Shown piece after piece: positions 47,931 through 60,435 of a stretch of DNA of 64,000 nucleotides (its first letter is position 1; every line of letters begins with the position of its first letter). Location: NCBI RefSeq assembly GCF_008831285.2, contig NC_045143.1, positions 1,647,503-1,711,502 of the forward strand. The letters run 5' to 3'. The position numbers and the translations under genes are program-made. The notes below the pieces were generated by a model that saw only the letters and a program-made list of their open reading frames with translations, searched no databases and was not told the origin of the DNA. This DNA is from Nymphaea colorata (Eukaryota; Streptophyta; Magnoliopsida; Nymphaeales; Nymphaeaceae).

Positions 47931-49792
47931 CAAAATAATAATGTAGAACTAAATATATTTTCTGGGGCTGTGTAGCTCCACCAATGATTCAAGGGTGGAA
48001 GCTTAAAAGTTTGGTTTCTCATTTTATCGTTGATGAGGTTCATGTCAGCCAATTGTTTTCTACTAGTGCTCTTCTAATGTTTATCTTCTTTTCTCTCACC
48101 TTGTTTTCTCTTTCAACTCACCTTTAGAAAAGAACATGATTAAGAACCAAGATGAAAAAGTGCTGGGAAAGATGTATTGAGTCTGTCAGGCAAATGAAGC
48201 TCCTATGAACTGTCATGAGCTGACAAGAAAAGGAAGAAACGAGCAACAAAAAATGAGTGGGAATAGCTGCCAGTCTGTCAATGATAATCTGCATTTTGAT
48301 GCTGTGGAGTATGAATGTCCACCTCTTTCATCTCAACCTAGTCTAAGGACACGCCATGAATAGCTGGAACCAGCTGTAGTATTGGGATTATTACCATACT
48401 TTTTGTTATAATTTGCAGTGTGTGAAAATGTTTTTGTATCTTTTAGCACCTGTGAAAACCTCTTATTTGTTTCTATTTTCAGTAACTATGCTTTATTGAT
48501 CTTGAAAATTTTGCAATATGGTTATTGTCATGCAAGGTCTTCCTACATGCATTGACTTATCTTTTCACACTTGGACATAATAGAGGGATAGTAGCATGAT
48601 AGCATAGGTATATTTTGAACTCACTCACAAGTCACTAGCTGTCATAAGTTTGTTATTTGCGCCTCTGGCATATTTTGCTTGATAGGGCAGGTATCAATCA
48701 CCATAATTTGTTGAAAAAAATTGTTCTGCGTACAAGCTTGGCAGAAATATTAAATGATGAAAATGATATTAGCTCCTATGCTGAAAATCCTGCAGACTGT
48801 GACAAAAGGGCTCTGATTTTTCAGTTTCCATATCATTTTACATGAGTAGCATGTTCCTTGCATGCACAACTCTTTCATATTTTTGCTGTGTGTGTTCTCT
48901 ACCTCCGTTGTACCTGACTGCTTCCCCAACTGATTTAAATTGGCTGCAAGATGGACAACCCAGTCTCTAAGTTCACAATCCATGTTTGTCTCCTCCATGA
49001 AGAGATGCTCACTCGGTCATCCATAGCCATATGCAAATGCGCAAAAAAATTAATCCATTGACATATCATGCCACTTATCAACGGGAAATATTTTTTATCT
49101 GGTCAATTTCTTTAATTTCGCTGCTTTTCTCTAGCCTGTAGTAACTGCCGTCATGATTATGATTGACTTCCACTGTGTTTTTTTGTTTCTTTTCTTTCTC
49201 TTTTAAATCTTATTAGATGTAAGAATTGGTGTTCTCAACTGTTTCCCTGGCCGAAGATATGTGTATGATGGTTTCATTGTTGATCACAGGACACAAGATC
49301 TAGTAGTGTTGTCAGGAGCTCATACTCTTGGTGGTAAGGGCTTTGGGAATCCTAATGTTTTTGACAACTCCTACTTCAAGATACTTCTGGAGAAACCATG
49401 GAAGTCTTCAGGTAAAGTGTTAAAAAGGCAGGTAAAACATACCTGCATGTTGTGTGATTCTGCTGCACTAACACAACTATGATTCATCTAGTCAGCAAGG
49501 AGATTAGTTTTTCACGTATTTACTCGTTTTGCTACCTTCATTTTGCATCTAGGGGGCATGGCAAGTATGATTGGGCTTCCATCAGATCATGAACTAGTTG
49601 AAGATGACGAATGCTTAAGGTTTCATTTTCTGCTTAAACTATTGATGCTGAACTTGAGTTTCTGTATTGAAATCTTGTTATCCCTGCAGGTGGATCACAA
49701 TGTATGCAAGTAATGAACAAAAGTTCTTTGAAGATTTCAAGGATTCTTACGTTAAGCTTGTGAACAGTGGAGCACGTTGGCAAATATCATAG
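44967..49792 (+). CDS. APX-R: ascorbate-peroxidase-related heme peroxidase (APX-R, formerly APX6 type), plastid-targeted
   Basis: Ten exons: 44967-45195, 45251-45368, 45718-45845, 46225-46295, 47007-47049, 47150-47246, 47333-47416, 49290-49411, 49553-49619, 49690-49792. All are GT-AG with matching phases; 1062 bases, 353 aa plus stop. The first about 110 residues are Ser/Leu-rich, like a transit peptide, with SSGRRRFLYTTLLPVLLPLL. The distal heme side is GVLRLAFHDAGTF (Arg143, Phe146, His147); the proximal side is LVVLSGAHTLGGKGFGNP with His268. Family segments follow: SWADMISLAGAEAVSICGGPEIPVRLGR, VFDNSYFKILLEKPW, SMIGLPSDHELVEDDECLRW and SYVKLVNSGARWQ. Classical APX has Trp beside the distal His and an ascorbate-binding Arg after the proximal His; here Phe replaces the Trp and the Arg is absent, as expected for APX-R, whose electron donor is not ascorbate in the usual way. 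An in-frame ATG at 44982 is an alternative start. Confidence 0.94.
46451..46636. repeat. 99-bp tandem duplication in an APX-R intron
   Basis: Units at 46451-46549 and 46550-46636 both run from CCAAC(C/T)CA(A)GTGATGCAAT to GAGAATGGTGACTG(C/T)TGAGG and end in CA repeats. Confidence 0.85.
47875..47929. repeat. (TA)n microsatellite in an APX-R intron
   Basis: About 27 uninterrupted units lie in the 1.87-kb intron between exons 47333-47416 and 49290-49411. The rest of that intron has no recognised element. Confidence 0.95.
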
Positions 49793-50413
49793 ATAGGCTG
49801 CCACACATTGTCACAGTTTGCCAAATAGGGTCACCATGAAGCTGCATCATCAATGGTAATAACCAGGTGCACCTGGTCGTTCTCTAGTGTAATTCTTTGT
49901 AGCTTCTTCATAATCTTGACAAATGATGGTCTGTGGTATATAGCTTTTTGCCCAAATCTTCTCCTGATGCATTTCAAAATCTTCGTTCGACTGTCTTTCT
50001 TCCCTAACAGTTGATCTGGTTAAGCTACAACACCGTTTTTCTGCTTTCCAAATTGAACCCTGTATTTTCTGCAAAGGAACGTCGTTTTGTGGTGGTGTAA
50101 GATGTCACATGATCTTCTCTCTCTATTTTTATATTCCTCGTGTCTGCTTCCGTTCCACATTCAGGGTAGAAGTTTCTGCAGCTCTTATGCACTGCACCTT
50201 TTTTTCCCCGACGTTTCAGTGCAATACCCTGTTTTTGAATGAGTTGTACTGCGAGTTTTGAGTCTTCGATTTTGCAAAAACAATGGTGACCTGAACTTGA
50301 GAGCATCCACGTGTCGTGAAATTCGAGGGAAAGGGAACTTCACCTGAAGATCCGGTTGTCTTGTAAGAATATATCTGTTCGTTGATTTAATTAAATCGAA
50401 GTCTTTAACTGCA

Positions 50414-50414
50414 C

Positions 50415-50508
<94 letters not shown>
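50414..50508. repeat. compound (GT)n(AT)n(AG)n microsatellite
   Basis: Three simple repeats are joined without a break and account for the repetitive ORFs on the minus strand. Confidence 0.95.
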
Positions 50509-50512
<4 letters not shown>

Positions 50513-50615
50513 ATCTCAGCTAGGGTCGCCCAATATATGAAAATTAACATAAGCGGCAGTTTATTAAACATTTAAAACCCATTGTTAAAATTTCTACCAA
50601 ATATCGTTACAAGTA

Positions 50616-50617
<2 letters not shown>

Positions 50618-50662
<45 letters not shown>
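50618..50662. repeat. (TA)n microsatellite
   Basis: About 22 uninterrupted units, only 110 bases after the compound repeat. Confidence 0.95.
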
Positions 50663-50665
<3 letters not shown>

Positions 50666-52499
50666 CTCATAACCTCAAATGTACGGTTTGATATGAAATT
50701 ACTGAAGAATACGTTAAAAAATCATGAAAATCTAGTGCATCAATCAAATTTTGTAGTTAAACTTAGCTTTGTTGTCTCATAGAATCTAATCGACATCTGA
50801 TCTCACGAGAAAAGATCAGGGCGCGCATTTCTCCTTACTATATGTACGTCGTCCAACCATGGGACCCTACTTGTTTGCTAATGTAATTAGTATAATCCCT
50901 AGACTGTGCTTCAAAGTTGAACTGACATCTCCGGAGAGGACAAGGGATCGGCTGTTGATGGATTCAATGGCTTGTAAGTACGAGAGAGATGATGAGCAAG
51001 CCATGGTCGCTGCGACTCTGTTCTACTGGTGAACATCTAAACGAGAAAAAAGAACAACCAAAACATTGCATTTCATTTTTCCAAAAGGGGTGATTTAGCT
51101 TGGCTTGTTTCGAAATCAAAAGGCTAATTTGCACATAAGGACAACCACATATAGCTTAGGAAACCACGAGGTTTTTGAAAGTGCTTGGGATTCACTCGAG
51201 TACCAAAATGTACGATTCATCAAACCATATTAATAAATCTTGGATAAGACCTAAAACTTGTACTTGAATCCAAGATCTCGAATAGATCTTAGGTTAAAAT
51301 AATCCAAAAGCAATCAAACACGTTATTTTGTATCTTTTGATTGCATTTGATTACCATGGATCTGAGATCCGTTTGTGATATTAGATTATAGAGGATCTCA
51401 GGTTTAAGGATTTTGAGTTTCCACCTCGTCTGTCAGACCTTAAATCCATGCGTGTTACAATGTAGTGTGAAGTTTAGATCCATGTTGAGGGGTTCAAGCT
51501 GAAATCCACAGTTTGTTAAAATTCTAGATTTCAGCTACCACTGGTCTTGGATCCCCTCAAACATAAAATTCATGAGAAATCAAACGCAACCTCAAAAATT
51601 ACTTCCTTTCAAATTTTATCCTTACCGAGGAGTTTTACCACATTCCCAAGAACGCCCGTGTTAGCAAACATACGAAACATTTTCCTAGGGAATGTTTGAT
51701 GCCATAAAACAAGAGGAAATCTAAGTACATTTTCAAAGCTTTATATTTTCAGGCGACCGAAGAAGTCGGGTCGGAGTCTCGCAAGGCAGCGGTTCGTCGT
51801 CACCGGACCCACCAAACGTCTCCGCTCGCCGGCTTCGTCGCCACGATTCCGGCGGTTGCCGCTGCCCCCTCTCCCCCACGCCTCTCTTCCCCACCGAATG
51901 TCTCGGCTCGTTCTCCTCCCTCTCTCTCTGCCTCTCTCACATTGGTTCGACCGGCAAATGATCTCGCGAAATGGTCCGACCGAGTCCAAATAATGGACCC
52001 ATCTGAGTTTAGAGAACTCGGTCGTTTTATAGTCGCACGTTACTTTCTCTGATTTTTCTTCAATTTAACATTATTTGAAATTTAAAACTATATACAAACC
52101 GTTTACATTATTAATAATAAATCTTTGAGAAGTCTACACAAATCGTTTAATATATTTTTATATCTTGTAAATTATTCTTATAATTATTATTGTTTTGGCT
52201 TTTAATATATAAACGAAAAACTGGACTAAAAAAAGTTTAAGCTCACTGTTGAAAGGGACTAGTTTGGTGTCGAGGTAATTGACGACGGCATTGACGTCAT
52301 TAAAGCGACGGGAAAATGAGCGCGTTAATTCCCTGAAAAATAGGCGCCGTTGTTTTTTAGCGGGCGGGGGAACCGTTTATGACCAAACTGCCCCTCAACT
52401 CACCTTCACAGCGTAACGGGCATTCCCCTGCCCCGTTCCGTCGAGAAAACGAAAAAAAGGAAGAAGAAAAAAAGATAGAAGTGCTACAGAAGCCCCAAA

Positions 52500-53346
52500 A
52501 GAAAACTTGGATCCCCTTCGTCGTCCTTTCTCTCTCTCCCTCCCTCGTTCTCTCTGTGGAGATCTCGCTTCCCACGGTGCTTCTTAAACATTATTTGTTT
52601 CTTGTTTGAGCATTCATCGGTTTGAAGCCATTGCTCATTTCTCGTTTCATCCTGTCATTGATCGGTTCTCGTCGGTTTTCTTACTCTTCTTATAGTGGCG
52701 GACTCTGTTCGGAGGGCATCTGAACGAATCCTCGATCGAGGTGAAGCACAATGTGACCTTCTTCCATCCATTCTGTTCACGCATTTTCTTTTCTGCGAGT
52801 TTTTGGTTCCGAAGTCCGTTGTTGCCTTTAGTTTATACCGCGGGGCTGCATTTCTGAATGTGTTTGGCTTTTAGTTCGAGTTGTAAGCTTGGCTCGTTTG
52901 AAATCCGTTTAGTGACTTCCCGTTGATAGATTAAGAGCTTGGCAAGTATTTGATTGACGGTTCCCGTTTTGGGCTTCGCTACATTTATGAATTCAGTGGT
53001 ACTTCAGATGCATGAGATCTGGGGTGCTTGTTTTTGCTTCTGGGCAGTTCTTTCTCGGGTTGATTGCATTGCTGTTGCAGCCACTGGTCCGACTGTCCTG
53101 CGCATTTATGGTTTTCGTTTCGCTTTTCGTCATCGAAGGGCAATGCGCAAACGTCCTCTTGGGATGCGGTTTCCTTTGCTTTCTTTCTTCCGTTTCGTCT
53201 CTTCCTTTTTGGTTATTCGACTGATCTGGTCTTGAATTCCTTGTTGCTTAATGCGGAAAGGTGGTCATGCTTCTTTTGTCTGTTTGATTTGGTTGATGCA
53301 GAGAGGAGTTTAGTATTCGGGCTGCGGATAGAAGGCTAGACTCTCG
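52500..53346 (+). promoter_or_regulatory. leader region of the WVD2-like gene with a probable 5'UTR intron
   Basis: A CT-rich tract (about 52528-52560) is typical of plant leaders. A donor-like GATCGAG|GTGAAG at 52741 and an acceptor-like TTGATGCAG|AGAGG ending at 53301 would remove about 560 bases before the start codon at 53347. The transcription start is not determined. Confidence 0.45.
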
Positions 53347-56300
53347 ATGGAGGCCGACATTGCCATATCAGAGTCCGAGACAAAGGAAAATCGTGCTCGT
53401 CGCGTTGATGAAGTTATTCCCTTGAGCAATGGAAAGGCTGCGGAATCCGAAGAAGGGAAAGGATATTCGGATACGACGCAACAGAACGGGAACTCGGAAG
53501 CCATGTTTAACTCCTCCGATGTTGAAACGGAAGGAAATGCCGGGACTTCTGAGACCAAAAAGATGAGTCCTAGTAAGGTATTTCTTTGTTATATGATATC
53601 GTCATGTGGACTGGTTAAACCTTTCAACTTATTAAATGTTCCTTCACGATTTTCTTCCGGGACTACTGGTAGTAAGGTTTCCTCCACTTTTCTGCACAAT
53701 GCCACTGTTTCTTCCCCTTGATTCTCCTCTATATTTAATGCCACATGAACTCTTTTCTTCGTCTCTCGAGAATTTCGAAGATGAAAACTACTGGATCGAA
53801 TTTCCTTTTCCCTCCCATTTCTAGCGGTTAAGTTCAAAAATTCAAATTGCCACAATGATAATCAATGAAACTAACTCTTTTGTACGATGTGCATAATAAT
53901 GTAGGAGACTGGAGCTAAGCAATCTGACCAACCTAAAGGTCGAAAGTTGCAAAGTAAAAGTAAGAGCACCGCATTACTTGTTACTGAAAACCCCAATAGC
54001 TCATGACAGGGAAAACTTGGTTAAGGTTACAAAGGGCAAGGACACTAAACATGTATCGTTTGCAGGTGGTCATGCTACAAACGGTTCATACTCTTCAGCT
54101 ACAAATTCAAAGCGTGCTCCTCTCCAATCTTCTGCAGTAAGCAATTCAGGATCTTGCAATGGCATGCAGTCTACTGAAGGTAATGAAGCTACTGAAGAAG
54201 TTCATACGAGACCAAAGCCTTCACTTGTGGCCAGCAAATTTCAGGTCCACTTGTTATTGATATATGTTTTCTCTCTGCATTCGATTTCTTATATTTCTCT
54301 TGTTGCTGTTTCATCATCTTCTCTAAAGAGAACACTGAGATATCAGAGTTTGTTGCAGTTGTCTGAAGGTTAAAATGTTCTTTCACATTTTGGTCATTTT
54401 GCATGTGTCTCACAGAAACATGGGAAACCTAGCTCAACATCATCTGCCAACAAAAGCTTGGGATCTGAAGGCATCAAGTAAAGTGTTTCCTTTTGATTAT
54501 GAGATTGCTGATTTAAGTGCTTCTGTGTAGTTTTATGCTGACAAAATTTGCAACTATAAACTCTGGATCTCTAGCTAATCATGCTGAGTTGCATTTCCGT
54601 TGCTGCAGGGAACAGAATAACTTGAAGCCTTTGAAACAAGGATTGCCCTCAAAAGTTGAAGAAGATGCACATTCTTCTTCATCGTATCCTTTTGATGCTA
54701 AGTTCTTTAATTCCTTATGTTTATTAGCGAATTGACCTGCAGATTAGTTAAGGCATGGTTATGTGCTACTAGCCTTTCCATGTTTTATCTGGTTGAAATT
54801 ATGAAAAGTATATAACAATTGGTAAATTTTGCAAATTATGGAATAATTTTAAGTAAATAAATATTATAATAAGTCGATACGGATGGTTGCCCAATTTTAA
54901 GTTCTTAACTGAACTATATGTCACAAAAGGTCAAAAGTTTTATATTGTAGATGTCTGTCTGTATTAATTTCTTGTTCAATTGGAGAATCTGTAGAACTGG
55001 ATTCCTTAAGTACTTGTAGGAGCCCTACAATTGGAGGGTCCAAGGCACTGAGAATTGGCACTACTCCTGCATACAGCTTCAACTTTAGGTGTAATGAGAG
55101 AGCTGAGAAAAGAAGGGAAGTAAGTGACCATGCTTATAGACAAACACACACATGCAGAGGCACCCTATAGTCTTTTTGAATCAACTTGGATCCAACAGCT
55201 CATTTCTTTTTAATGTTCAAATTTTCATACCCAATATCCAGCTTATGGGCAACATTAATCAGATGCAGAGATGTCTCTCCAGTTTGATCTATTTGTTAAC
55301 CACCTATGCATCATGTTCTCTTGGCAGATAAATGTGGATCTTTTGTGGATTTAACAAATCATTGGTCAACAATGTTCAGAAGTTAAAGAACCCTGAGAAA
55401 TGACAATCAAAACTCAAAAGGCTATTTTCCATGGTTCCACTAGGTCAAACCATGTTGGGCATACCTACAGGATTTTTAAGTCAAATTTATGGGAAAAAGT
55501 TGTTAAAATGGCTGAGCACAGCATCCACACCTACAATTCTCTTGTAGTATTTGTATCTGTGCAGTCATGCATCTACAAATGAAAAAAATGGTGATATATG
55601 GCAGGCATACTGTTTCACACTCTCCTCCTACATTCTGCAGATGCACAAAGAAGTATACTAATCTTTTCTGGCTTTGTTGCTTATTTTCTAGTTCTTCTCA
55701 AAACTTGAAGAAAAGAACAATGCGAAGGAGGCAGAAAAGAGTTCATTGCAAGCCAAATGCAAGGTCATATTTTGATTAGCTGAAAGAATGTTTCAATGTC
55801 CCAAACAACTTATATGCATTTTTCTTTTTGGCATTTATATGCTTTACCATATGTGCAGGAGAATCAGGAACAAGAGATTAAGCTGCTCAGGAAGAGCATG
55901 ACATTCAAGGCCACCCCCATGCCAAGTTTCTATCAGGAACCACCTCCCCCAAAAATTGAATTGAAGAAGGTCAATTTCAAAATCTGAGCTTTGTTTTTGT
56001 ACTTAAAGTATGTTTTGCTGGACCACTTAAAAAAACACTGGTTTAAGCTTAAATTTTTTTTTCGGAAGCAGATGTTCATGGAAAAACAATAAGGGATTTC
56101 TATACTGCCAAAGTATAGTTAAAAGCCTGAAAATTTGTTCTAATGTGCCAGTGAAGCAGGTTGTTTTTCTGTTTTAGTAGCAATGCTCAATGTATAATGA
56201 TTTCTTTTGATTGAGAAGATTGCTGCTAAATATTATGCAGTTCTTTGCATATAAGCCTATTACTGAAATGGTGGGTTTTCCCTTTCCCTAGCAGCATATA

Positions 56301-58041
56301 AAAGCTAGGTTGTTGTATTAATATCTAATAATTTTTATTTGCTGGATAAAGAAGTCATAATTCAAATGCAAATGTAAGTTGTTTCATAGAGAAAGGCCAG
56401 TGTGGACAAAATGATTTTTTTTTTTTAAATTTTACTAGCTTTGTGTTTACGCATAATATTGCTTGGAGTTGGAAGCAATTTTGAGAAGAAATGGTGAAGC
56501 CATCAGCAATTTAAAGCATCTTCCCATTTGTTATTATCTTGATTGCCTATTACTCTAAACATTTACAAAATTGTATTCTGAGTGGTATATATTTCCTAAA
56601 AATGCACTCATGCTCTTGTGTTATAAATCTGTTTCCGCTATGCATAGCCAGGTGGACTTATAGCATCTGGTATCAAAAGTAGTTGTTATTGCTATGACAT
56701 TGTAAATTCGAGATTGCCTTTTACCGGGACCTGCCTCACTAGCTGAGGTGCTGCTAGTTTAACATGCCCATGAAGCTGCCTTTTGTGCTTCTCCAAAGAT
56801 GTCTTCCTACAAAGCAGCGTTTTATACGAAGCGAGTCATCAGGTGTCAGGCATGTAAGGGGAATCAACTGATTGAATGGTAGTAGCATTTTGATTTTTCA
56901 AAAACTTAGGGAGGCCCATGGTCCCTGCCGGCCACCCTTGGCTCTCCCCTATACATAGTGATTGATAGCTTCAAACACTCAAAAGTTATTTCAGGTTTTT
57001 TTTTGGTTTTCAGTTGTTCCATATTTCATGCTCTGATGACGCCATGCTTGTCCACCATGTTCACACTTTGCATCGACAATCAAGTTTACAGATTATGACA
57101 GCAGATTGTGTGCACAACTTCATTATAAATTGAACTTTCTAGTTTTAAACGTTCGATAAAGTTGAGGTGGAATATGTTGGTGGCTCAAAGATGCACCTCC
57201 ATGACAAAATGCACCAACATGAAATGTGGTGAATTGACATCTGCCTGATTACATTGAGAATGTGAATGTGGTATGAGTACTGTTTTGAAATGTTTCCTGG
57301 TGGTGGTTTTGCACAAGCGATATTCTCGGTGTAGAAAGTACATCAAAGATTATTTAAAGGCTATTGTCAACTGTATGATGGCTTCTGTCATCCCCAGACT
57401 GGCTGTTTTTGTAGTGCCCTGAATTTTGCCGATGTCAGCTTGTAGGAGCAAAAGGCTGCATATATAGTAATCTACACTTTTTAGGTTGTTTTTCTTTTTT
57501 GATCGTTTTTTTCTGGTGCTAGTGCCTAAGGCTATTTTTTATGATGCAGATACCTCCAACGCGAGCAAGATCACCAAAGTTAGGAAGGCATAAAACCTCT
57601 GATGCGGCAGGTGATGGTGAGGGAGACACTGGTCATTCACGCAGGCTGGGGCGCTTGAGTCTGGACGAGAGCAAGACGGCCAATGAGAGTCCTCGAGCTG
57701 GAAAAGAACCAAAGAGGCCACAGCGAAAATCTCTCCCGAAACTTCCCTCCCAGAAGACAAAAGATGTCAAATCAGACGGCAATCCAGCAGCAAAAGATCT
57801 CAAGTCTGGTGACAATCTAGCCCATTGCCCTTCAAACCCAGAAGCTGAGGTGACTGAGTTTACTGTCCAGAAGAAACCTGAGTTGGAACAAGCAGGAGAA
57901 AATTCAGAACCAGATCTGGAGACCAGCTACGATGCATATATCGGTGAGGTTAAAAATTCAGATACGGTTGAGATCAACATTGCAGATACAAGTGAGATTG
58001 AAAAGGTCAACATAAGTGAGATAGGGACGGAGAAGTGTTGA
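53347..58041 (+). CDS. WVD2-like (WDL) microtubule-associated protein with TPX2 domain
   Basis: Nine coding exons: 53347-53577, 53905-53959, 54066-54244, 54416-54477, 54609-54683, 55020-55119, 55692-55763, 55859-55969, 57550-58041. Phases agree; 1377 bases, 458 aa plus stop. The N-terminal half is acidic and Ser-rich, with SEDGE-type content and KHVSFAGG-like text only in an alternative reading. The core begins at about residue 219: [24 protein letters not shown], then a charged coiled stretch ([12 protein letters not shown]) and [47 protein letters not shown]. That is the KLEEK/TPX2 C-terminal domain of the plant WVD2/WDL family, which binds and bundles cortical microtubules and affects organ twisting and cell expansion. 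The tail is Ser/Lys/Glu-rich. The end of exon 2 has a second possible donor (CAAA|GTAAAA) that would remove two or three residues. Confidence 0.92.
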
Positions 58042-60057
58042 TGGCTTTAGATCGTCCAACAAAGTCTGCAGATAGGCTTTTTTTTTTCGTTTTTTCTTTT
58101 TCCTCCAAGAAATGTAAGGGAAAAGGAAGTGCCACACCATGTTCAAGTCTCTGTGGGACTGCTGCCGCGGGTAAGGTGTTTGTTATTATGTTCATAATCT
58201 TCGTGTCTAGTTGTTCAGGTGTTCCCATGAGCTGTCGTCCCTCTTTCTTTTTTTTCAGAGTCCCCGATCAATTTGCTGGAGTGTTGTCATATTATTGTTT
58301 AATATGACTTTCTTTACTTCCATCTTCTGCTGTTGACTCATTGACTCCTTCCGGTACTCTCTTTATCTCTCTCTCTCTCTCATTTAATTGCATGAGTGTG
58401 TGTGTTCTTCATGTTTCAGAGCCAATAAATCCACTCTTAAGTGCTAATTGTTGAATGTCTAGACGCAGTTTGATAATTATGAAATAAAAGATCTTAAACT
58501 ACCAAATTTTCAATTATGGTAAAGTCTTACTTGTACATTCAATGAGCTAATCCACTCGAGAGCAAATTTGTAGGTTTTGAACTGTAAAGATCGCAAGTAC
58601 GTGGTTAGAATTTTTTAAGAAAAACCCACCTAGACAGGCACTGGAAGAGAAAATTCACTCTTCCAATTGAGAAGTGTCACCATGTGCCTTAAGGGCATTT
58701 TGGGTCAATGGGGTGAAACACAGTACCAACCCAGACCTCGACCCCGAAAGCAAGGGGAAGAAAAAGAGATTTCTAGGTGGGACTTAAGGCTCATGTTCAA
58801 AGTTGAAAAGATCAAAAGCATTTAATGGAATGAGAATGACAGGAGAAGTAAAATTACCTAAACTCTGATAAGTGACAAGATAACAGTACCAAGGAGACTG
58901 GAGCATGGAGCAAGTGTTTGGATTGCCGATGGGTTTCGGCCCTCTTCTGGGTGGTGTGGTTCCTTCTCACTCACCCAGAAGTACCACCAAGAAAGCCCAT
59001 CCAGCATACAAAGGGGAAAGACTACATGATACTGGGTGAAATTCTAGATCTCGTCTCATGTCGGAGCCTCTGAAAACCATTTTCTTCTATCTTTTGAAGC
59101 ATGAACACAACAGAAGATGAACATCTATTCAGGCCAGGACCATCTAGACGGGCTTCTGAGGGTCTAGATTCCACGAATTTCCCTTTGGGATACTTGTTTT
59201 GAAGGCAAAAAAGGAGACTTCCAAGCGCTGATGCAGTGGAGACAGCCATTAACCAAGGAATCTTGTCAGTCAACAGTATCCGTGACACTGGCATAGGTAT
59301 ATTCCAGAGTCCCGGCAACTTGGCCTGAGAATTGAGCCCTCACCTGCATCTGAACTGACGTCAATTATGCTCTGCTCACATGACAAAATAGTTCAGCCAG
59401 AACAATGTTAAAAGTACACAAAGTAGAAGCCACGAACCATGTAACGTTTCATTTGAATCCCCTTTTTTTTTTACCCGTAGTAGTTCGGAGATGGTGATGC
59501 TCGATGCTTACATCTGACACTATCATGGAATCTTTTGTTCGTTTCTTCCCCTTCTTCTCACGTTGTTTCCCTTTGATGAAGCTAAATTGGTTTAGTACTT
59601 TCATCTGTGAGCCGTTCTTACTAGTAATCAAGTTTGTTGGAAAACACGTCTGTTTGTTAATTCCGTGATAACGAATGACTGTTATTTAGTGAAGATTGAC
59701 GAGAAAGTAACCAGGTTAAATAAAATTACTCATGTTAAAATCAATGCAATAAAGGTTGAGGTATTCTGTGAAGATCAAAGGAAGAAACAAAAACAAAAAA
59801 TAAGACAGGATAAATAAAGATGGTAGTCCGAATCTGAGGCATCATATTTTCAGACTGACTGATTTTTTGCAATAAAGCAAATTAAATTCTGTGGTAGGCG
59901 ACGTCTGACATGACATCTCATTCAAGAGGGCTAAGAACGGCACCAAGGTCGAATCAAGAGTCTCAATAATTAAAGCAAAGGAACAGGCATAATTGTTGAT
60001 CGCATATAGGCAACAAGACATTTCAAGCACCATGATAGATCATTTGCTGCTTTTAGG

Positions 60058-60095
<38 letters not shown>

Positions 60096-60435
60096 AACGA
60101 AGGATCTTGTTATTAGTGCTCTAAACTAATAGAAGATTGGGTTTCACAAGGCGAAGAATCCAACCCCCAAAAGAAACAAAAGAAGGTTCAAGAGAGACGG
60201 CCCTTGTTGCTAAGAGTTTATACTTTCCATGTGAAACGAATTCCACCATGGAAGAAAATAAGGAAGAAACTGCTTGTACAAGGAAACTTAGAAGTAATCT
60301 ACAGGGCGCACCAGACAAACCAGGTCAAGGACCAAAACAGGCTGCAGTTTCCATAGAGAACCACGAAATATGGAAAAAATTCTTGATATCCACAAAGCAA
60401 AGTGGCCAGAAATATAAGCACAGCCAAACAACTAA
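58042..60435. other. region between the 3' ends of the WVD2-like and TPR genes
   Basis: The two genes converge here. The first few hundred bases are WVD2-like 3' untranslated sequence. No further exon was recognised; a 98-residue minus-strand frame at 59022-59318 shows no family features. A GA microsatellite lies at 60061-60092. Confidence 0.55.
60061..60092. repeat. (GA)n microsatellite
   Basis: About sixteen uninterrupted GA units lie in intergenic sequence close to the 3' end of the TPR gene. Confidence 0.95.

Larger units (their letters stand above)
49793..52500. other. gene-free region between APX-R and the WVD2-like gene
   Basis: It starts with the APX-R 3' untranslated part, followed by long microsatellites (50414-50508 and 50618-50662) and AT-rich text. 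The block 51150-51600 has internally repeated GATCT/GATCC-rich words and ends marked by GAGGTTTTTG-like sequence in opposite directions, perhaps an old inverted-repeat element. From about 51.74 kb GC content rises. A minus-strand frame at 51741-51989 is Arg/Gly-rich low complexity and is not called as a gene. Confidence 0.55.
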
